From Microcaldota archaeon (GTDB lineage Archaea; Micrarchaeota; Micrarchaeia; Norongarragalinales; UBA97): DNA of 64,000 bases. Each line of letters starts with the position of its first letter. Within the stretch, counting starts at the first letter, position 1. The notes under the pieces were generated by a model that was given only the letters and a program-made list of their open reading frames with translations, had not been told where the DNA came from and made no database searches. The translations under genes were made by a program, and so were the position numbers. The stretch lies in contig JACQBR010000021.1 in NCBI GenBank assembly GCA_016194335.1, forward strand, positions 1 through 64,000, in the 5' to 3' direction. Shown here piece by piece: positions 15,301 to 23,609 of the stretch.

Positions 15301-16074
15301 TCAATAGGTCTTCGTAAAGTAAGCGTCAAGGAAAGCGCGCATGAACTTCAGGTCGAGGCCGATTAGGTTTTCCTTCTTTCCCAATCTCCGGGCCTCAAAA
15401 GGGTCGATTATGAAGTGCGCCCTGTCGGGAAAGGATATTTTTTTGTCAATTTCCTTAATCTCGGGGTTTTTCTCCGCTTCGCGCTCCAAATCTTCAATAA
15501 TCGTGATCGCATGTTCCAGGCGTTCTCGGTTATGCGGGTTCGGCTCAGTCCCGGGTTTGATATATCCCGCATTTCCCAAGCCAGTTTGTTCAATGGTCCT
15601 TACGACCCTGGCAACGGAAGTTCCGTACTTTTCAGTTGACAAGCGGGCGAGTAAGCTCAACTGTTCCATAGTGAGTTTTCCTGCCGGAAAGAGCCCGGCA
15701 ACATGGGTGATAGCCTCGCCATTGGCGCTGCTAAAGGCGGACTTCACCTGCTTGCCGTTCCCCCAACCGCTATGGAGTTGGTGAATCAGGTTGAAAAACC
15801 TGTTGCGCTCCTCGAAGCTCTCCGGCATTTTTCCCCCAAGGAGCTTTTCTCTAAGGCTTTCAAGCTCCCCGTCAATTCTCCCTTTTTGAATGGCGTTCAC
15901 TCCATAGTTAACGCCAATCGCGCCAGCGGCAAGCGCAGCCGCAGTTCCAATTATAAAATCTCTTCTTGAAATCCGCGGCCCGCCCGGCTTAGTTTTTCTT
16001 GGGCCCGGTCTCTTGCCCTGTCCGCCCGGCTTTAGGGACATTTTTCCTACATCGAAAGGCTCCATGTTTGTCAC
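15301..16074 (-). CDS. Hypothetical Tat-signal protein
   Basis: This 257-residue protein has a Pro/Lys/Gly-rich start and then SRRDFIIGTAAALAAGAIGV, a twin-arginine signal followed by a hydrophobic segment. It is therefore probably exported folded or membrane-anchored. The rest is helical and charged, with no recognised domain. SOD lies just upstream on the same strand. The start could instead be an internal Met (residue 4 or 12). Function unknown. Confidence 0.7.
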   Translation of the reverse strand: MTNMEPFDVGKMSLKPGGQGKRPGPRKTKPGGPRISRRDFIIGTAAALAAGAIGVNYGVNAIQKGRIDGELESLREKLLGGKMPESFEERNRFFNLIHQLHSGWGNGKQVKSAFSSANGEAITHVAGLFPAGKLTMEQLSLLARLSTEKYGTSVARVVRTIEQTGLGNAGYIKPGTEPNPHNRERLEHAITIIEDLEREAEKNPEIKEIDKKISFPDRAHFIIDPFEARRLGKKENLIGLDLKFMRAFLDAYFTKTY

Positions 16075-16170
16075 CAGACCCAGCTTAGCGCGAGGAGTAT
16101 TTTAAAATGATGTCCTGCCCTTTTGCCTCGGAATTCATTGTGAGTTACGCGCGTTGGCCGCCCGCCTTCC

Positions 16171-16785
16171 CTAGCCTTGCGCCGCCGTGAACAGCCCTTC
16201 GGCGAATTTCCAATTCACTACATTCCACCACGCCTTGAGGTAGTCTGCGCGCCTGTTCATGTAGCGGAGGTAATACGAATGTTCCCACACGTCGTTTCCA
16301 AGAATCACTTTCTTCCCTTCCGAAACCGGCGAGTCCTGGTTGGGGGTTGAACAAATTTCAAGCGCGCCCCTGTCCTCAACGAGCCAACCCCATCCCGAAC
16401 CAAACCTTCCCAAGGCGGCCGCGGTGAATTGTTCCTTGAACTTTTCAAACCCGCCGAACTTCTCATTGATTGCGCCGGCAAGCTCGCCCGAAGGCTCCCC
16501 TCCCGCGCCGGGCGCCATCATCTTCCAGAAGAGAGAGTGGTTGTAGTGGCCCCCGCCGTGGTTGCGCACTGCCGTGCGGATGCCGTCAGGGACGGCGTCG
16601 AGCTTTTTGAGCAGTTCTTCCACTGCCATCGACTCGAACTGCGTTCCCGCAACCGCCTTGTTGAGGTTGTCAATGTACGCCTGGTGGTGTTTGGAGTGGT
16701 GGATCGTCATCGTCATCTCGTCGATGTAGGGATCGAGCGCGTTGTAGGCGTATTGCAATTTCGGCAGTTCAAAAACCATTTTCAT
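16171..16785 (-). CDS. sodA: Superoxide dismutase (Fe/Mn family, Mn-type signature)
   Basis: This ~204-residue enzyme detoxifies superoxide. Metal ligands are the His in [15 protein letters not shown], the His in [10 protein letters not shown], and Asp/His in [14 protein letters not shown] Gly before the second His and a Gln in STPNQDSPV match MnSOD-type active sites rather than Fe-type. The ORF extends to 16803, but [14 protein letters not shown] at 16785 matches the family start. Its presence suggests oxygen exposure, in line with the peroxiredoxin-like and TrxB genes nearby. Confidence 0.93.
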   Translation of the reverse strand: MKMVFELPKLQYAYNALDPYIDEMTMTIHHSKHHQAYIDNLNKAVAGTQFESMAVEELLKKLDAVPDGIRTAVRNHGGGHYNHSLFWKMMAPGAGGEPSGELAGAINEKFGGFEKFKEQFTAAALGRFGSGWGWLVEDRGALEICSTPNQDSPVSEGKKVILGNDVWEHSYYLRYMNRRADYLKAWWNVVNWKFAEGLFTAAQG

Positions 16786-16813
16786 CCCCCCTTCCCAAAA
16801 CATCCGTTCAATC

Positions 16814-16908
16814 TATAGCAAACCAAGAAAGTCTTGCGGCAAGCTTATCTCGGTTTGCAACTAGCGGATTGCAATGTGGCAGTCGCATTACTTTTGCAAT
16901 CCGCTATA
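16814..16908 (+). repeat. 95-bp twin-hairpin element, copy 2
   Basis: TATAGC...GCTATA. Stem one is GCAAACCAAGA with TCTCGGTTTGC (one mismatch). Stem two is TAGCGGATTGCAA with TTGCAATCCGCTA (13 bp, perfect). It lies in the gap between the SOD start and the iron-sulfur protein stop. The internal AAAGTCTTGCGGCAA is shared with the partial copy at 41007. Confidence 0.8.
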
Positions 16909-16917
16909 ATGCAAAAG

Positions 16918-17520
16918 TCATTCGACGTTGAAACTCTCCCCGCACCCGCAGGCTGACTTGGCGTTGGGGTTGCGCATGACAAACCCGCTTCCCTGCAGGG
17001 CCTCGCGGTAGTCAATCACCGTTCCGGCAAGGAGCTTCTCGGCGGACTTGGCGTAAAAGACGGTAAGCCCGTGGGTTTCAAACGAGGCGTCCTGCCCGCC
17101 GGGAGCCTGCTCGAAATCCATCTGGTACGAATAGCCCGCGCATCCTCCGGCAACCGCCTCCACCCGCAGGCCGTACCCTTCCTTCCCCTCCGTTTTCATT
17201 ATCTTCTTGACCTGTTCCGCGGCGCTTGCAGTCAGTTCGACAGCATTCGAAGAGGAGGGGTTTTCTTCCCGCCATTGGCCGATTTTGGAATTGGCTTCCG
17301 CAATCATTTGCGAAAATACGTCATTGGGCATCCCGTGGCCCAGCGAGCCCTGTTCTATGGTTTCGTACGGCGAGACGCGGCACCCTACGCAGTGCAGGCC
17401 GTACTTGAGGAAAATGGGGGCTACCTCCGGGTGGCGGGCGACGATTTCGCCGATGAGCATGTCCCCCCTTATTTGTTCGGAAGATTGGGAAACAGTTTGC
17501 GAGACGGATTCGGAAGCCAT
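16918..17520 (-). CDS. DUF1858 - A-type Fe-S carrier (IscA/ErpA-like) fusion
   Basis: About 200 residues in two parts. Residues ~15-75 match DUF1858 (GEIVARHPEVAPIFLKYGLH, then CVGC). Residues ~95-200 form a HesB/IscA domain with the three conserved Cys: GGCAGYSYQMDF and ACGCGESF. A-type carriers bind and deliver Fe-S clusters. DUF1858 domains often occur with redox and NO/Fe-S repair proteins. The fusion is unusual and may join a cluster sensor to a carrier. The start at 17520 (MASES) is preferred over GTG 17529 because a GGAGTGGGGAG site precedes it. Confidence 0.88.
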   Translation of the reverse strand: MASESVSQTVSQSSEQIRGDMLIGEIVARHPEVAPIFLKYGLHCVGCRVSPYETIEQGSLGHGMPNDVFSQMIAEANSKIGQWREENPSSSNAVELTASAAEQVKKIMKTEGKEGYGLRVEAVAGGCAGYSYQMDFEQAPGGQDASFETHGLTVFYAKSAEKLLAGTVIDYREALQGSGFVMRNPNAKSACGCGESFNVE

Positions 17521-17708
17521 ACTCCCCACTCCATAACTATGTTATAATCTAAGCCGTCCGCTGGTATAAAACACTTTGGCACTCAAACAACCCAAATGAA
17601 TCCCAGCCTTCGGGCGTGAGGTTGCGTTGCAGCCTTCGGCAGCGGGATTCGCTTTTTCGTTTTTTGCCCAAATCGTCACATTATTATTCGCAAGGACGCC
17701 TACTAGCA

Positions 17709-18188
17709 ATGACGGAGGGTGTTGGGAAAAAGATGCTTTATCTCGCAAGCGACCACGCGGCATTCGGGCTCAAGGGGGAGTTGGAAAAGGAGCTTGACGC
17801 CATGGGCGTGAAGTACGATGACCTCGGCGTGCATGGCGGTGGGAGGAAAGCTGATTATCCCGAGTTCGTGGGCAAGGCCGCTTCGAAAGTCAGCGCAAAC
17901 CCCAAGAGTGACAGGGCGATTGTGATGTGCGGGACGGGGATGGGCGCCTGCATCGCGGCAAACAAATATCCCCACGTGCGGGCCGCGCTCATCTACAACG
18001 ACGGCACCGCCGCGCTCGCGCGAGAGCACAACGACGCCAACATCGCCTGCTTCGGCGGCAGGGAGCAGGATGGAAGGGACGTGAAACGCTGGGTGAGGAT
18101 ATTTCTCCAAACGCCATTTTCAGGCGACGAGCGCCACGTGAGAAGGATTGCGCAAATCGAGGAGAGCGAACGGAACGCAAGGCGGTAA
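17709..18188 (+). CDS. rpiB: Ribose-5-phosphate isomerase B / RpiB-LacA family
   Basis: This 159-residue protein has LASDHAAFGLKGEL, then KADYPEFVGKAA, and the signature CGTGMGACIAANKYPHVRAA with the catalytic Cys. It would interconvert ribose-5-P and ribulose-5-P; sugar specificity is not certain from sequence. The ORF extends upstream to 17616, but the ATG at 17709 (or 17733) gives the normal start. It is followed by the PfkB-family kinase, so the two may act on the same pentose or nucleoside pathway. Confidence 0.88.
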   Translation: MTEGVGKKMLYLASDHAAFGLKGELEKELDAMGVKYDDLGVHGGGRKADYPEFVGKAASKVSANPKSDRAIVMCGTGMGACIAANKYPHVRAALIYNDGTAALAREHNDANIACFGGREQDGRDVKRWVRIFLQTPFSGDERHVRRIAQIEESERNARR

Positions 18189-18263
18189 GAACAGGAAGCC
18201 GACACGCCACAGAGGGCGGAAGGAACTCAGAGCGGAAAACAAGAATAGCCGGGGTCCCCCCTG

Positions 18264-19265
18264 ATGCAGGCAAAAAATTCAAGTCCGAAAATCCTCTTTA
18301 TCGGCAGCCTCGTCGCCGACGTAATCGCATTGATGCACGACCCCAAGAAGATGGAAATCGAGGAGGGCGACCGCACCGAGAGGCTCGTGTGCATCGCGTT
18401 TGCCTCCAAGACTGAATTGGGCGGGCTGACGCTCAAGCCCGGGGGGAGTGCGGCAAACTCCGCAATTGCCGCCCACAAGCTCGGCGCAAAAAGCGCCCTC
18501 GTCAGCGCCGTCGGCAACGACCTGTTCGGGAAAATGCTCGTGGGAAACCTGCGTGGCCACGGGATTGACGCGGCCGGCGTTGAGGTGAAGGCCGGGGAGA
18601 AGAGCGGGATGAGCATCGTGCTGCTAAGCGCAGGGGAGAAGAGCGTCCTCAATTTCCCCGGGGCGGTGGGGAAACTCTCTGCCAAAAACGTAAATCGAAA
18701 AATGATTTCGAAAAATGACGCAATCGTCCTCACGTCCCTTGCGACGAAATCGAGCTTCTCGCTATTCCTCAAGGCAATCGGGCTGGCCAAAAAGCTCGGT
18801 CGGAAAATAATTTTCGCCCCGTCAATATCGATGCTGCGCGACCGCAGGAAAGAGCTTTCAGCAATGCACGGGCATTTCGACGCCTGCGTGATGAACCGCG
18901 AGGAGGCCGAGTTCTATTCCGGGAGGAGGGGGGCGGGGAACGCAATCAGGCACATTCCCGGAAAAGTGCGCGTGGTCACAGACGCCTCGAACGGCTCGTA
19001 CCTCTACGAAGGTGGGAGAATCTTCCACATTTCCGTCCCCCAAACCCCCGTGCGCGACACCACGGGCGCGGGAGACACCTTCACGGGCGCCTTTACCCGC
19101 GAGCTTCTCACCAGCGGCAACCCCCGCCACGCCCTGCGCACCGGCACTGCCGCGGCGGCAATCAAGCTGCGCCACGTCGGCGCGCACCTCACGCACGGGC
19201 TGGCCGACGTGAGGAAATTCGAGAGGAAGCACGCGAAGGAACTGGCCGTGCGTGAAATGGGCTGA
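18264..19265 (+). CDS. PfkB-family carbohydrate/nucleoside kinase
   Basis: This 333-residue kinase has the N-terminal sugar-binding Gly motif LKPGGSAANSAIAAHKLGA and the C-terminal catalytic motif DTTGAGDTFTGAFT, whose Asp is the base. PfkB members phosphorylate ribose, adenosine, ADP-dependent sugars and others; the substrate cannot be read here. The context beside RpiB suggests ribose or nucleoside. It opens GSLVADVIALMHDPKKM, somewhat longer than typical. Confidence 0.9.
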   Translation: MQAKNSSPKILFIGSLVADVIALMHDPKKMEIEEGDRTERLVCIAFASKTELGGLTLKPGGSAANSAIAAHKLGAKSALVSAVGNDLFGKMLVGNLRGHGIDAAGVEVKAGEKSGMSIVLLSAGEKSVLNFPGAVGKLSAKNVNRKMISKNDAIVLTSLATKSSFSLFLKAIGLAKKLGRKIIFAPSISMLRDRRKELSAMHGHFDACVMNREEAEFYSGRRGAGNAIRHIPGKVRVVTDASNGSYLYEGGRIFHISVPQTPVRDTTGAGDTFTGAFTRELLTSGNPRHALRTGTAAAAIKLRHVGAHLTHGLADVRKFERKHAKELAVREMG

Positions 19266-19297
19266 CGGATTGAAGTTCAATTCCTGCGGTCTGAGCC

Positions 19298-19923
19298 ATG
19301 ATTGAGCACCCGCTCACCAATGAACTGATGACAAGAGGATTTGCCCACCTCACGCCTAGGAACTACGGCCCTTCAGTGACGCGGCGAGAGAACTCTCATG
19401 GAAACAATCTCTACCTTGACGTAAGAAGTTTCAAGGGTTACCCCGACCCGGGGCCTTACGTTCATTATGATGAATTCAAGGGAACTATGCTTCTAAGCAC
19501 GAGGCCCGAGCACCTAAAGATACTTGCGGATTTAGGCTGCGGCACAATGGGGGCGAGGATGTCGAGGTCTACCTCAGACCGCTTCAGACAGTCAGTATGC
19601 ACTATAAATCTACGCATTTTCCAGCCTTCAATGAGAAACTAAGGGGAAGGGAATACATCTTCCCTCTGCCGCAGGAATTCCAGTCCCGTTCCATCAATGC
19701 AGTGCTGCAGAAGAAAGGCGCTGCGGCAACCGTCCTGCTTCGTCCTTCCCAACCGCAGCGGCCTGAACGCGACTCGCTTCTACGCCCTGCAGCGGCCTCT
19801 TCAACAAATGCAAGGCAGTTGCTTAGGCCTTCGGAAGAGGTGCAGGTTGGGCCATCGCAAACGCGCTGGCAGAAAATTAAGGAAAGAGCGGCACGGCTGA
19901 ATCCGTTCAAGAAAAGAAGATAA
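19298..19923 (+). pseudogene. Uncharacterised gene split by a frameshift
   Basis: Two plus-strand ORFs join into one plausible protein. The first starts MIEHPLTNELMTRGFAHL and runs coding-like to about HLKILADL near 19530. The second, open before its first ATG, reads RLRHNGGEDVEVYLRPLQTV and ends IKERAARLNPFKKRR. A frame change in 19471-19560 links them. The opening HPLT..L..GF and basic C-terminus resemble the degraded gene at 21825-22480, suggesting a decaying paralogous family. No domain recognised. Confidence 0.5.
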
Positions 19924-19956
19924 GCTCCTATTGAAAATGCTATTACAACGAGCTTC

Positions 19957-20373
19957 TCACTGGCACGCGTGGTGGGCGCGCTTTAGTTCGATGCAGCTGT
20001 TGGTCTCAAGCAGCTGCTTGACCTGCACAACCTTCTCCTGCGGGAAGTTGAGTTCGCAGAGCACTTCGCGGGCCTTTGTAGCGCAGGAGGTGCACCGGGC
20101 GTACATCAGCGTGCGCTCCTCCAGTTTTGCGCCGAGCACCACCGTGTTGTCGCCCCTGCCCAATTCGTGGAGATAGGCCACCGCGACGAGTATGTCCCGC
20201 TTTCCGCCCTCCATCGTGACGAGGCGCTTCATGTTCTTCACCACGGAAATGGTGTGTTCAAAATCAGTCTTGGGAAGCTCGTGCGAAACCCGGGCCTTCA
20301 GCCTCTCCTCGAATGCGTCGAAGTCGAATGACTTCGCAAGCATTTGCTGGACTCTCAGCTCTTGGGGGAGCAT
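19957..20373 (-). CDS. HD-domain-like hypothetical protein
   Basis: This 138-residue protein has FEHTISVVKNMKRLVTME and then VAVAYLHELGRGDN, resembling the H...HD arrangement of HD phosphohydrolases but with HE in place of HD. Two Cys and a His/Cys tail follow. The substrate is unknown and the family call is weak. It converges with the frameshifted gene upstream and lies before the repeat preceding endA. Confidence 0.5.
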   Translation of the reverse strand: MLPQELRVQQMLAKSFDFDAFEERLKARVSHELPKTDFEHTISVVKNMKRLVTMEGGKRDILVAVAYLHELGRGDNTVVLGAKLEERTLMYARCTSCATKAREVLCELNFPQEKVVQVKQLLETNSCIELKRAHHACQ

Positions 20374-20561
20374 TTTTTTCCTCGCAGATATTTCGTGAAG
20401 TTAACTTAAATACCTTGCGTTGGGAGATTGCCGAAAAATGAAAAAACGCAATTTTCCCGAAGCGTTTGCTGCGAATGGTAATAAGGCAGCGCCGCCAATA
20501 TAGCTAAAGTATCTTGGATGCGGCGTCCGCAGACTTCAATCGAGCCGCTCTTGCGACTCAG

Positions 20562-20627
20562 TTTCCGTCAACGCTTTCAAGCGAGTCGAACGGAGCGAAG
20601 CGGAGTGAGCGAGCGCAGAAAGGGTTG
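20562..20627 (+). repeat. Dispersed stem element upstream of endA
   Basis: TTTCCGTCAACGCTTTCAAG then GCGAGTCGAACGGAGCGAAG and GCAGAAAGGGTTG match the repeats at 5611 and 63699. AACGCTTTC pairs with GAAAGGGTT with the same G-G mismatch seen in the tRNA introns. It ends 16 bp before the endA start and would be in its 5' leader if the promoter is upstream. The rest of the 20374-20643 gap has nothing notable. Confidence 0.75.
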
Positions 20628-20643
20628 TTCGGAGGAGATTTTT

Positions 20644-21813
20644 TTGGCAGTTGAATTCGAGCTGCGGGGCGAAGGGCTGGTAGTGGCGAACCTCCTTTCA
20701 GTGCAGGCCATTGACAAGGGATTTTTCGGAAGCGAGTACGAAGGGAGGAAAACCCAGCTTTCGCTCATGCCCGAAGAGGGCCTCTACCTCATGGATGTGC
20801 GGGGGGCGGTGTGCAGGAGGCAGAGCGACGGGCACGAATTGTCGTTCAACACCGTAGCCTCGAAGTTCCAGGGGAAGAAATTCCTCGCAAGGTATTACTG
20901 CTACCGCGACTGGCGCGACCGCGGCATCATAGCGCGGCCGATGTCCGAGGCTCACGGGAATTACGGCCGCTCGCCCGTGCTGAAATACCCCTCGCAGGAT
21001 TACGCCCCGCCCAAGGTGCGTTCCAAGGGCCTCTACTTCTACGACGACCTGATGAGCGTGATTGACGACAACGCGGCGGGCGAGGCGCTTTACGAAAACG
21101 GCTGGTACGGCCAGTACGGGACCTACAAGGCCAAAAAGCACGGCCAGTACCTCAAGCTCGACGCGTACGAATCCCTTTTCCTGATGAAGCACTCAGGCTA
21201 CGCGCTCAACATCAAGGAAGAACGCCTCATCAAGGAAGCGAAGATGCGCCGTGCCGACTTCCTCGCGCTTTACGACGTGTACGAGGATTGGAGGCTGCGC
21301 GGCTTTGTCCTCAAGACGGGATTCAAGTTCGGCACCCACTTCCGCCTCTACTTCCCCGGCGCCAACCCCAACCTCGCCAACGACGAGTGGATGCACTCCA
21401 AGCACGTCATCCACGTCTTCCCCCGCGAGAGCAAGATGCTCATTTCAGAATGGGCTCGGGCCATCCGCGTTGCCCACGGGGTGAAAAAAACTTTCATCCT
21501 CGCAATTCCCGGAATCAAGAAACCCGAGGACGCGGGGGTGGAGCTTGACTTCCTCCTCTACCACCGCAAGAAGGAGGGGATTGAAAACCCGCGCCACGAC
21601 AAACCGAAATTCGTCATGCTCGCGCTTTCCGAAGAGGAGGAAATCGGCGGGGCCGAGCTTGCGGGCGCGATAGAGCAGGCCAAGCAATTGGGGCTCGACC
21701 TCATCCTCTCAATCTGCGACCGCGAGACCAGCGTCACGCACTACCGCGTCAAGCGCATCGAACTGCCGAAAAGCAAGTACGAATACTACGAGATAGAATG
21801 GGTGCAGCCGTGA
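20644..21813 (+). CDS. endA: tRNA-splicing endonuclease, epsilon2-like
   Basis: This 389-residue protein (from the TTG at 20644, preceded by GGAGGAG) cuts bulge-helix-bulge introns. Its length and repeated halves match the three-unit epsilon2 enzyme of ARMAN/Micrarchaeota: a degenerate unit (YCYRDWRDRGIIARP) then a catalytic unit (YEDWRLRGFVLKTGFKFGTH with active-site His; HSKHVIHVF with Lys) and a structural C-terminal unit. The RGF position often holds the catalytic Tyr (RGY), so a Tyr-to-Phe change is possible but unproven. ORF residues before 20644 are translated repeat. Epsilon2 enzymes tolerate non-canonical intron sites, fitting the T-loop introns here. Confidence 0.9.
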   Translation: MAVEFELRGEGLVVANLLSVQAIDKGFFGSEYEGRKTQLSLMPEEGLYLMDVRGAVCRRQSDGHELSFNTVASKFQGKKFLARYYCYRDWRDRGIIARPMSEAHGNYGRSPVLKYPSQDYAPPKVRSKGLYFYDDLMSVIDDNAAGEALYENGWYGQYGTYKAKKHGQYLKLDAYESLFLMKHSGYALNIKEERLIKEAKMRRADFLALYDVYEDWRLRGFVLKTGFKFGTHFRLYFPGANPNLANDEWMHSKHVIHVFPRESKMLISEWARAIRVAHGVKKTFILAIPGIKKPEDAGVELDFLLYHRKKEGIENPRHDKPKFVMLALSEEEEIGGAELAGAIEQAKQLGLDLILSICDRETSVTHYRVKRIELPKSKYEYYEIEWVQP

Positions 21814-21824
21814 GAAAGTTTGGA

Positions 21825-22480
21825 ATGAATATTGGACATCCTCTTACGAGGGTTCTGAAGCAGGTTGGTTTTTGGTAACATGAAGAGATCATCGCAAAAC
21901 TGCTTCACAATATCGACGACCAAGCAGGCAAGGGCAGGCTTCAACTTGGCAAAACAACGCTTGCCAGCTCGGAACAATGGCAGGTTAGTTTGTTGAATCA
22001 GTTCCTGCAGGCGCATCTGAAGGAGCCAGAATTTTGGGGTAGCGGTGATCTTCAGCGTCCAGTTCGACAGCAATACGCGATCGTGACTCATACGAAAGGG
22101 AATGCAAAGGCTTGCCTCATAGATAAGTTTGCAGCCCAGAAGCGTGTCTATTTCGATGAGCTGGGCCCCGAGTTCGAACCACTGGCCGCAAAGTTTGCCT
22201 ATGAACTCCCCCCAAACCGAGTTAACGAGTTCATTAAAGAACTTACAATGCCCGGAAGCCCCCTGCTTCGTGTGGCTCATGCGCCTCGGGAAGGCTCGGA
22301 TTTTCTGTTGAGGCCTGGGGAAAAGCAATAGCAGCAATCCATCCACAGACCCCCCGGGCAGTTGAGGAAACTCCCGAAGAGATTGAAGCGCAGAGGGGAA
22401 AAAAGCGCGACAAGCTCAATGAACTTGGGCGCAGGGCGGCCGATGCCTTCAGGAAATTCATCCCGCGCCGCAAGCATTAG
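21825..22480 (+). pseudogene. Degraded uncharacterised gene (nonsense plus frameshift)
   Basis: The frame from ATG 21825 reads MNIGHPLTRVLKQVGFW, then an in-frame TAA at 21876, then continues HEEIIAKLLHNIDDQAGKGR and on to about 22290. A second frame then carries VEAWGKAIAAIHPQTPRAVE and ends RAADAFRKFIPRRKH at 22480. The coding pattern crosses both lesions, so this is a decayed gene or contains sequence errors. The ORF track entry 21990-22331 is only its middle. It resembles the frameshifted gene at 19298. No known domain. Confidence 0.55.
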
Positions 22481-22521
22481 TTTCATAAATTTATAAGTAT
22501 GTATTTTTGCTGGTGATTGAA

Positions 22522-22779
22522 TTGAAGACGCTGGCGATTTCGGAGGATACGCACCGGCAGCTCGTTGAGCTCAAGGCGGAACTGGGCTGCTCGTCGGTAG
22601 ATGAAGTAGAACGGACGCTGATTGTTGAATTCAAGAAGCATAAGCTCCGGGAGGCGAGCGCGGCATTCAGGAGCGAGCTTGGAAAAAGCGGCCTTACCTT
22701 CAGGCAGTTCCTGAAACGGTCGGAAAAAACGAGGGTGGAAATAGCGGATGAATACCGGAGCAGGCAGGGTAGTAATTGA
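22522..22779 (+). CDS. VapB-like antitoxin
   Basis: About 85 residues, starting LKTLAISEDTHRQLVELKAE and SSVDEVERTLIVEFKKH, typical of small ribbon-helix-helix-type VapB antitoxins for PIN toxins. The TTG at 22522 is preferred because GGTGAT precedes it and the family starts at this Lys-Thr motif; the ORF opens at 22507. Its 3' end overlaps the PIN gene by 32 bp, indicating translational coupling. Confidence 0.8.
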   Translation: MKTLAISEDTHRQLVELKAELGCSSVDEVERTLIVEFKKHKLREASAAFRSELGKSGLTFRQFLKRSEKTRVEIADEYRSRQGSN

Positions 22780-23143
22780 CACTAATATCTATTACCAAGC
22801 GTTCTACAACCACCAATCAAGGCAGATGCTGCTCCTCGACGCAGCTGCCCAAGAGAAGGTGGAACTCTACTCTCCAGAACTCGTGAGGGAGGAGGCGTTG
22901 CGCACTTTTTCAAAGGCGGGTTTCGCAAATTGTGAGCGGCTCGTAGAAGAACTGCCCGCAACATGGGTGCCTTTTGAGCTCTACTCCACATTCATGGCCG
23001 AGGCTTCCACGCTCATCCGGCACAAACCCGATGCGCACGTGGTTGCGTGTGCCCTGTTCCTCAACTGCGGCATCCTCTCGGCAAACACGCGGCATTTTGA
23101 CACCAAGCGCTTGCGCCAGCCGAGTACGAACAACAGGTTTTAA
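22748..23143 (+). CDS. PIN-domain toxin (VapC-like)
   Basis: This 131-residue protein has GRVVIDTNIYYQAFYN with the first PIN Asp, a central Glu in LVREEALRTF, and HKPDAHVVACALFLNCGIL carrying the next acidic residue. The last acidic site is in SANTRHFD. It is a probable Mg-dependent RNase controlled by the overlapping antitoxin. The C-terminus (RLRQPSTNNRF) is unusual and abuts a second, truncated PIN ORF 10 bp downstream, hinting at recombination. Confidence 0.85.
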   Translation: MNTGAGRVVIDTNIYYQAFYNHQSRQMLLLDAAAQEKVELYSPELVREEALRTFSKAGFANCERLVEELPATWVPFELYSTFMAEASTLIRHKPDAHVVACALFLNCGILSANTRHFDTKRLRQPSTNNRF

Positions 23144-23152
23144 TGGAAGAAC

Positions 23153-23515
23153 TTGCTTAACTGGTTGTCCGAAAAAAGGGGTTCACTCCACCACGGCGAG
23201 ATTAAGGCCGCCACTTCCCTTCTGACATGGGACGAAACCGCCTGGATCGCCCGAAAGTCTGCTGGCACGGGGGCAGCTGGAACGGTGGGCAGGGCGTTTT
23301 TGGACCTCCCCGAACTTGCCAGACTTCCAGTCTCGCAGAGCGTGGTTGAGCGGGCGCAGCAAATAATGGCAGAAAAAGGCCTCGACCCCCGCGATGCCAT
23401 CCACGCGGCCACAGCACTGCTTGCCAATTGCACGGCAATCGTATCGGAGGACCCGGATTTAGAGAGAGTAAAGGAAATAAAACGGATCAGCATAGGCAAG
23501 GCAGCCGGGCTTTAG
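23153..23515 (+). pseudogene. N-terminally truncated PIN-domain fragment
   Basis: This 120-residue ORF begins WLSEKRGSLHHGEIKAATSL, equivalent to the middle of a PIN domain, and has the later acidic sites GLDPRDAIHAATAL and IVSEDPDLERVKEI. The first strand with its essential Asp is absent, so it cannot be a complete nuclease. It looks like the tail of a second VapC left after deletion or recombination with the intact copy upstream. Confidence 0.7.
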
Positions 23516-23609
23516 GCGCGCTTAGCCGTTTTTATTCCTTGCCTATTAAAAGCTGTCTAAAGCTTTGTTCCGTTTGAAGTGCAAAGTAAAGGGAGTTGTC
23601 AAGCAGCCA

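Noticed and set aside
23565-23609. N-terminal extension of LysRS
   Set aside because: MFWADSIAKE at 23610 is the usual class I LysRS start; the extension is not supported.
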